From assembly GCA_964651495.1 (NCBI GenBank), contig CAZYWP010000051.1:1-19509 (forward strand): a stretch of DNA of 19,509 nucleotides, read 5' to 3'. The notes under the pieces were generated by a model, which saw only the letters and a list, made by a program, of their open reading frames with translations, was not told the DNA's origin and ran no database searches. Shown here piece after piece: positions 15,797 to 19,509 of the stretch. The DNA comes from CAZNVB01 sp964651495 (GTDB lineage Bacteria; Acidobacteriota; Aminicenantia; Aminicenantales; UBA8522). Made by a program: the position numbers and the translations under genes. Positions within the stretch are counted from its first letter, which is position 1, and each line of letters starts with the position of its first letter.

Positions 15797-18700
15797 ATGA
15801 AATGCCCTAAGTGCCAGTTTGAGAATCCGGCCGGGGCGGTGTTCTGCGCGAAGTGCGCGACTAAGCTCGAGTCTGCGGGTCCACTCTCCGTTACTAAAAC
15901 GCTCGAAACGACTCCCGAAGGACTGGGCAAAGGGAAGCTTTTCGCCGGGCGGTTTGAGCTGATCGAGGAGTTGGGCGCCGGCGGGATGGGCATCGTCTAC
16001 CGCGCCTTCGATAAAGAAATCGGCGAGGAAATCGCCCTTAAGGTCCTCCACCCCGATATCGCCCTGGATGAGCGGACCGTCGACCGCTTCCGGAATGAGA
16101 TCAAGCTGGCCCGCAGAATCACCCACAAGAACGTCTGCCGGATGCACGAGCTCCATCAGGACGGAAAGCAGCTATTTATTACGATGGAGTATGTCCCGGG
16201 GCAAGACCTAAAGGGGCTGATTAAAGAAACCGGGTCGCTTGCGACCGGGAAAGCCATCTCGATCGCCAAGCAGGTTACCGAAGGGCTGGCCGAGGCGCAT
16301 GACCTGGGAGTCATCCATCGTGACCTGAAGCCCCAGAACATCATGGTGGACAAGGAGGGGAACGCCAAGATCATGGATTTCGGGATTGCCCGTTCCCTCC
16401 GCACGGCGGGCATGACGGCCGAAGGAATGATCATCGGGACGCCGGAGTACATGGCGCCGGAGCAGGTGGAGGGCCAGGAGGCCGACCAGCGCACGGACAT
16501 CTACGCGCTCGGGGCCATTCTCTTCGAGATGGTGACAGGACGGGTGCCCTTCGAGGGCGACTCTCCCCTGTCGGTGGCCTATAAGCACAAAAACGAAATT
16601 CCCATTCCTCCGCGCAAATTGAACGCCGAGATTCCCGAGCCCCTCTCCGGCCTGATCCTGCGCTGCCTGGAGAAAGAAAAGGACGACCGCTATCAAAACG
16701 CCGACGAAGTTCTGGCCGACCTCGTCCGGATCGAAGACGGCCTGCCGATCTCCGAGCGCGTCGTCCTCAAAGCCCGTCCGACCATCCGTATTGCCCGCGA
16801 AAAGCCCGCCGGCCTCAGGCGCTTCCTCGTCCCCGCCCTCGTTTTGCTCGTGCTTGTCCTGGCCGGAGGAATCGCCTGGAAGCTCCTGTTTAGGAAGGGG
16901 TCCGCTCCCGCCGCCAAGATCGAAAACTCGATCGCCGTGATCAGCTTTAAAAACCAGACCGGCGATCCTGCCTATGACAATTTGCAGGAGGTCATCCCCA
17001 ACCTGCTGATCACGAACCTGGAAAACACCGGTTTATTTTACGTCGCTACATGGGAACGGATGAAGGACATCCTCAAACAGATGGGCGTCAAGCCAACGCG
17101 GCTGATCGACAGCGACCTCGGGTTTGAAGTCTGCCGCCGGGAAGGAATTAAGGCTATTGCCATCGGCAGCTTTACCAAGGCGGGCGATATCTTCGTCACG
17201 GATGTCAAAATCCTTGACGCCGAGACCAAACGGCTTTTAAAAAGCGCCAATATCAAGGGGACGGGAGTCGACAGCATTCTCGATACCCAGATCGACGCTC
17301 TCAGCAGAGAAATGTCTCTCGGCCTGGGAGTCGAGAAAGGCAAGGTCGAAGCGGCCCGATTGAATATCAAGGATATCACCACTCCATCTCTCCAGGCCTA
17401 TGATTATTTTCTCAAGGGAAAAGAGGCCTATACCCATGAGTACTGGGCGGATTTGAAAAAAGACATGGAAAAAGCTCTGGAAATTGATCCAACCTTCGCC
17501 ATGGCCTACGTATATCTGGCCTGGGCTGACCACTTTTTAGGAGATAGAAAAGCCACAAATGAGACTCTTGAGAAAGCGATGGCTTTTTCTGATAGGACTT
17601 CTGATAAAGACAGGCTCTTTCTTGAAGGCACCTATGCCTTATTTATCAAGGGAGATCGTGAAAAATATCAAATGCTCCTGAAGGAGCTTATCCGGAAATA
17701 TCCCAAAGAAAAATGGGCCTTTCATAACTTGGGGGATATTTACTATGCAGGAGGAGATTATGTCGGAGCCTGCGATCAGTATAAAAAATGGTTAGAGCTT
17801 GATCCCCAGGATACTTTTGCGATCAACCACCTCCTCATGGCTACAATTCCTATGCGTGATTTTAAGAAAGCTCTGGAATACATCAAAATGCACGACGCCA
17901 TCGCTCCTCCCGATACCACTAGTCTACAGATGCAGGCGATAATGTATCGGAAGATGGGACAACTTGACAAAGCTATCGCTAAAAATAAGGAGGCTCTCGA
18001 GATCAAGCCCGATTTTGTATGGTCCGCCAACGACCTCAGTAGACTCTATGCTCTGAAGGAAGAATACGGAGAATCCGTAAGATGGGCGAACGAATATGTG
18101 TCCAGAGTCTCCTCGACTGGGCAGAAATCCATCGCCTATCTGACGAGAGGTTTTTATCTCTACTGGCTGGGGGATCTCAAAGAAGCGCTGAACGATTTCA
18201 CTCAGGCGGAGAAGCTGGCTGAAGAGGTCGAAAATTGGCCTGGGAAATCAAATGCGGTGGAGTGGAAAGGGATTGCTTATGTTGCGCTCAGCGAGCTCGA
18301 GCTCAGCCGGAAGTGTTTCGACAACACCGTTAGGACCGCCGAGGAGCACTTTCCCAAGTATGTTCCCGCTAATAAAGCCCATGCTGCCTGGTGGATGGGT
18401 AATCTTGCCATAAAACAGGGCAGAATCGACCAAGCGAAGGCCAGGCTCTCTGAACTCGAATCATTCCTGCCACAGGTCGACAAAGGCACTCAGAATAGTT
18501 TGAATTTTTGGCATGATCTGTTGCAAGGCGAGGCGTTCTTGGCACAGGGGTCTTTGGACGCGGCTCTTCCTATCAGCCAAAAAGCGTGTCAGCCGGGATC
18601 TCCATTTCAGGATGATTCAATGTATTACATGGACCTGTTGGCCAGGGTTTACGCTAAAAGAGGAGAGGTCAGCAAGGCTATCTCGGAATACGAACGTCTG

Positions 18701-18952
18701 CTCAAGCAAGATGGTTCAGCCGATGTGACTATCACGGAATACTTACGTCCGTTCAGGCAAGATGTTTCAACTCATGTGGCTTATCTTATCCATCCCCTCT
18801 ACCATTACCGCCTGGGCCTTTTGTATGAGAGAGCGGGAGAGGTCCCGAAGGCCAAGGCTCAATACGAGAAATTTCTCGAACTCTGGAAGGACGCCGACCC
18901 CGGCCTCCCCGAAGTCGAGGACGCCCGGAGCCGCCTGGCCGCCCTGAGCTAA
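15797..18952 (+). CDS. Transmembrane Ser/Thr kinase with TolB-like domain and TPR repeats (kinase 3)
   Basis: A 1051-aa protein. Residues 3-20 form a zinc ribbon (C3, C6, C17, C20). The kinase domain (about 53-312) has GAGGMG (60-65), K82, HRD at 174-176 with N181, DFG at 194-196 and APE at 220-222, so it should be active. A transmembrane helix spans about 341-364. Residues about 375-525 (starting IAVISFKNQTGD) look like the TolB-like N-terminal domain seen in bacterial kinases and adenylate cyclases. From about 530 to the end there are TPR-like helical repeats (for example KALEIDPTFAMAYVYLA, EALEIKPDF, KAKAQYEKFLELW). I infer a cytoplasmic kinase with an extracytoplasmic protein-binding scaffold. 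The ATG directly follows an in-frame TAA, fixing the start; the Shine-Dalgarno is poor. Base composition drops markedly within the TPR part. It is divergent from the receptor gene. Confidence 0.93.
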   Translation: MKCPKCQFENPAGAVFCAKCATKLESAGPLSVTKTLETTPEGLGKGKLFAGRFELIEELGAGGMGIVYRAFDKEIGEEIALKVLHPDIALDERTVDRFRNEIKLARRITHKNVCRMHELHQDGKQLFITMEYVPGQDLKGLIKETGSLATGKAISIAKQVTEGLAEAHDLGVIHRDLKPQNIMVDKEGNAKIMDFGIARSLRTAGMTAEGMIIGTPEYMAPEQVEGQEADQRTDIYALGAILFEMVTGRVPFEGDSPLSVAYKHKNEIPIPPRKLNAEIPEPLSGLILRCLEKEKDDRYQNADEVLADLVRIEDGLPISERVVLKARPTIRIAREKPAGLRRFLVPALVLLVLVLAGGIAWKLLFRKGSAPAAKIENSIAVISFKNQTGDPAYDNLQEVIPNLLITNLENTGLFYVATWERMKDILKQMGVKPTRLIDSDLGFEVCRREGIKAIAIGSFTKAGDIFVTDVKILDAETKRLLKSANIKGTGVDSILDTQIDALSREMSLGLGVEKGKVEAARLNIKDITTPSLQAYDYFLKGKEAYTHEYWADLKKDMEKALEIDPTFAMAYVYLAWADHFLGDRKATNETLEKAMAFSDRTSDKDRLFLEGTYALFIKGDREKYQMLLKELIRKYPKEKWAFHNLGDIYYAGGDYVGACDQYKKWLELDPQDTFAINHLLMATIPMRDFKKALEYIKMHDAIAPPDTTSLQMQAIMYRKMGQLDKAIAKNKEALEIKPDFVWSANDLSRLYALKEEYGESVRWANEYVSRVSSTGQKSIAYLTRGFYLYWLGDLKEALNDFTQAEKLAEEVENWPGKSNAVEWKGIAYVALSELELSRKCFDNTVRTAEEHFPKYVPANKAHAAWWMGNLAIKQGRIDQAKARLSELESFLPQVDKGTQNSLNFWHDLLQGEAFLAQGSLDAALPISQKACQPGSPFQDDSMYYMDLLARVYAKRGEVSKAISEYERLLKQDGSADVTITEYLRPFRQDVSTHVAYLIHPLYHYRLGLLYERAGEVPKAKAQYEKFLELWKDADPGLPEVEDARSRLAALS

Positions 18953-19133
18953 GCCTTGCCTGGGAGGCCTCTTCCTATTCGCCATCCCCTATCCTGAAGA
19001 ATTAATACGAGGTGTTATATTTGCAGCACGCCAAACGGGGGTTATTAGAAAATCGTCTTCTTAGCCTACAACAATCAGCGACTTGAGAAAAAAGAGATCT
19101 ACAGATTGCGTCCCGGATTAGGTTCTGTTGGGA

Positions 19134-19162
19134 TTGACCGGCTCTTGGCCGTATGTTATAAG
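19134..19162 (+). promoter_or_regulatory. Sigma70-type promoter of the small protein / nucleotidyltransferase pair
   Basis: TTGACC (19134-19139), a 17-base spacer and TATAAG (19157-19162), each one base off consensus. The predicted start is near 19169, 12 bases ahead of ATG 19181. It lies inside the longer TTG-initiated frame beginning at 19106 and so argues for the shorter protein. Confidence 0.65.
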
Positions 19163-19180
19163 CAAAGAGACCCGGTTCTT

Positions 19181-19396
19181 ATGCGATTGGATAAAAGAAA
19201 TCTCGAGAATCTCGACGATCCGACGGCGGCCATCTACAGGGAAAAAAGCCCTCGCGAGCGTCTCGATATCGCTTTTGGGCTATGGTCGTTAGCGAAGTCC
19301 ATACTGGTCAACAGCTTGCGGTCTTTGCATCCCGACTGGGATGAAAAGAAAATCCAGGAAGAGGCCGCCAGGAGAATATCTCATGGAGCCGTCTGA
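19181..19396 (+). CDS. Small 71-aa protein paired with a nucleotidyltransferase gene
   Basis: A 71-aa basic, helical protein with the stretches AIYREKSPRERLDIAFGLW, LHPDWDEKKIQEE and a closing RRISHG. From memory this is a widespread uncharacterised family of short proteins encoded directly before AbiEii-like nucleotidyltransferases; I know no family name for it. The next reading frame starts 14 bases before this gene ends, so the two are probably translationally coupled. The ATG at 19181 is preferred over an in-frame TTG at 19106 because a good promoter lies between them and the recognisable part begins here. The Shine-Dalgarno is weak. A toxin-antitoxin-like partnership is possible by analogy with two-gene nucleotidyltransferase modules, but nothing in the sequence proves it. 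Confidence 0.7.
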   Translation: MRLDKRNLENLDDPTAAIYREKSPRERLDIAFGLWSLAKSILVNSLRSLHPDWDEKKIQEEAARRISHGAV

Positions 19397-19509
19397 TCTT
19401 CTCCGCCATATCGTCGAGTCCTAGAAAAGCTGAATATCCGCTACTTCATCACGGGCGCAGTGGCTTCCATTGCCTATGGTGAACCCAGGCTGACCAACGA
19501 TATCGATAT
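19383..19509 (+). pseudogene. 5' part of a nucleotidyltransferase gene, frameshifted, cut by the window edge
   Basis: ATG at 19383 has AGGAG (19370-19374) eight bases upstream and reads MEPSDLLRHIVES, then hits TAG at 19422. From 19421 in another frame the sequence continues as VLEKLNIRYFITG and on to GEPRLTNDID, a typical nucleotidyltransferase N-terminus. There the short TGxxxxxAYG segment followed by DID supplies the metal-binding aspartates. The two parts join smoothly if one base is restored around 19416-19418 (GAGTC from GARGTC, giving HIVEVLEKL). No start codon exists in the second frame after its upstream TGA at 19394, so a single-base deletion is the simplest reading. It may be a real mutation or an assembly error. 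The family glycine-serine is GA here, as I recall for many relatives. The rest of the gene is outside the window. Confidence 0.7.

Noticed and set aside
18953..19105. Possible terminator after kinase 3 (GCCT GGG AGGC)
   Set aside because: Only a four-base stem and no T-run follows.
19106..19180. TTG start extending the small protein by 25 residues
   Set aside because: The best promoter of the gene lies inside this extension and the recognisable part begins at ATG 19181.

Overview
The window reads as a chromosomal segment of a GC-rich, Gram-negative (double-membrane) bacterium. It carries three transmembrane PknB-type Ser/Thr kinases with different C-terminal output modules, a TonB-dependent receptor with an N-terminal carboxypeptidase-regulatory-like domain, and secreted PPC, VWA and FGE-sulfatase-fold proteins. 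This mixture is typical of Acidobacteriota and related groups. The style of the kinases (zinc-ribbon N-terminus, TolB-like/TPR tails) makes me think of Candidatus Aminicenantes, but that placement is inference from gene content only.

Layout. (1) 9-4315, plus strand: a two-gene unit. The first encodes an exported protein with three PPC domains, a squalene-cyclase-like toroid and a VWA domain. The second encodes a lipoprotein with FN3 and FGE-sulfatase folds. (2) 4419-7115, minus: kinase 1 with a TolB/WD40-like beta-propeller, whose predicted transcription start falls on its own GTG codon. (3) 7248-8866, minus: a small cupin with its own promoter, then a URO-D superfamily protein with a terminator-like hairpin behind it. 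(4) 8867-9168: an intergenic stretch holding a clear relic of a second TonB-dependent receptor gene. (5) 9169-12177, minus: kinase 2, a single polypeptide of zinc ribbon, kinase, transmembrane helix, PEGA, FGE-sulfatase fold and alpha/beta hydrolase. (6) 12417-15425, minus: the TonB-dependent receptor. (7) 15426-15796: a divergent intergenic region with two promoters and a roughly 100-bp imperfect palindromic element resembling REP/RAYT-associated repeats. (8) 15797-18952, plus: kinase 3, made of zinc ribbon, kinase, transmembrane helix, TolB-like domain and TPR repeats. (9) 19181-19509: a small 71-aa protein and the start of a nucleotidyltransferase gene, the latter interrupted by a frameshift.

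How it may work together. The kinases place their catalytic domains in the cytoplasm and large sensor, scaffold or enzyme modules across the inner membrane. The receptor and the secreted PPC/VWA and FGE-fold proteins act at or outside the cell surface. The most unusual item is kinase 2, which joins a complete-looking kinase to a complete-looking alpha/beta hydrolase triad through a cysteine-less FGE fold. Most genes have individual recognisable sigma70-type promoters, so the window looks like a cluster of separately transcribed envelope-signalling genes rather than one operon. No tRNA, rRNA, CRISPR array or intact insertion sequence was seen.
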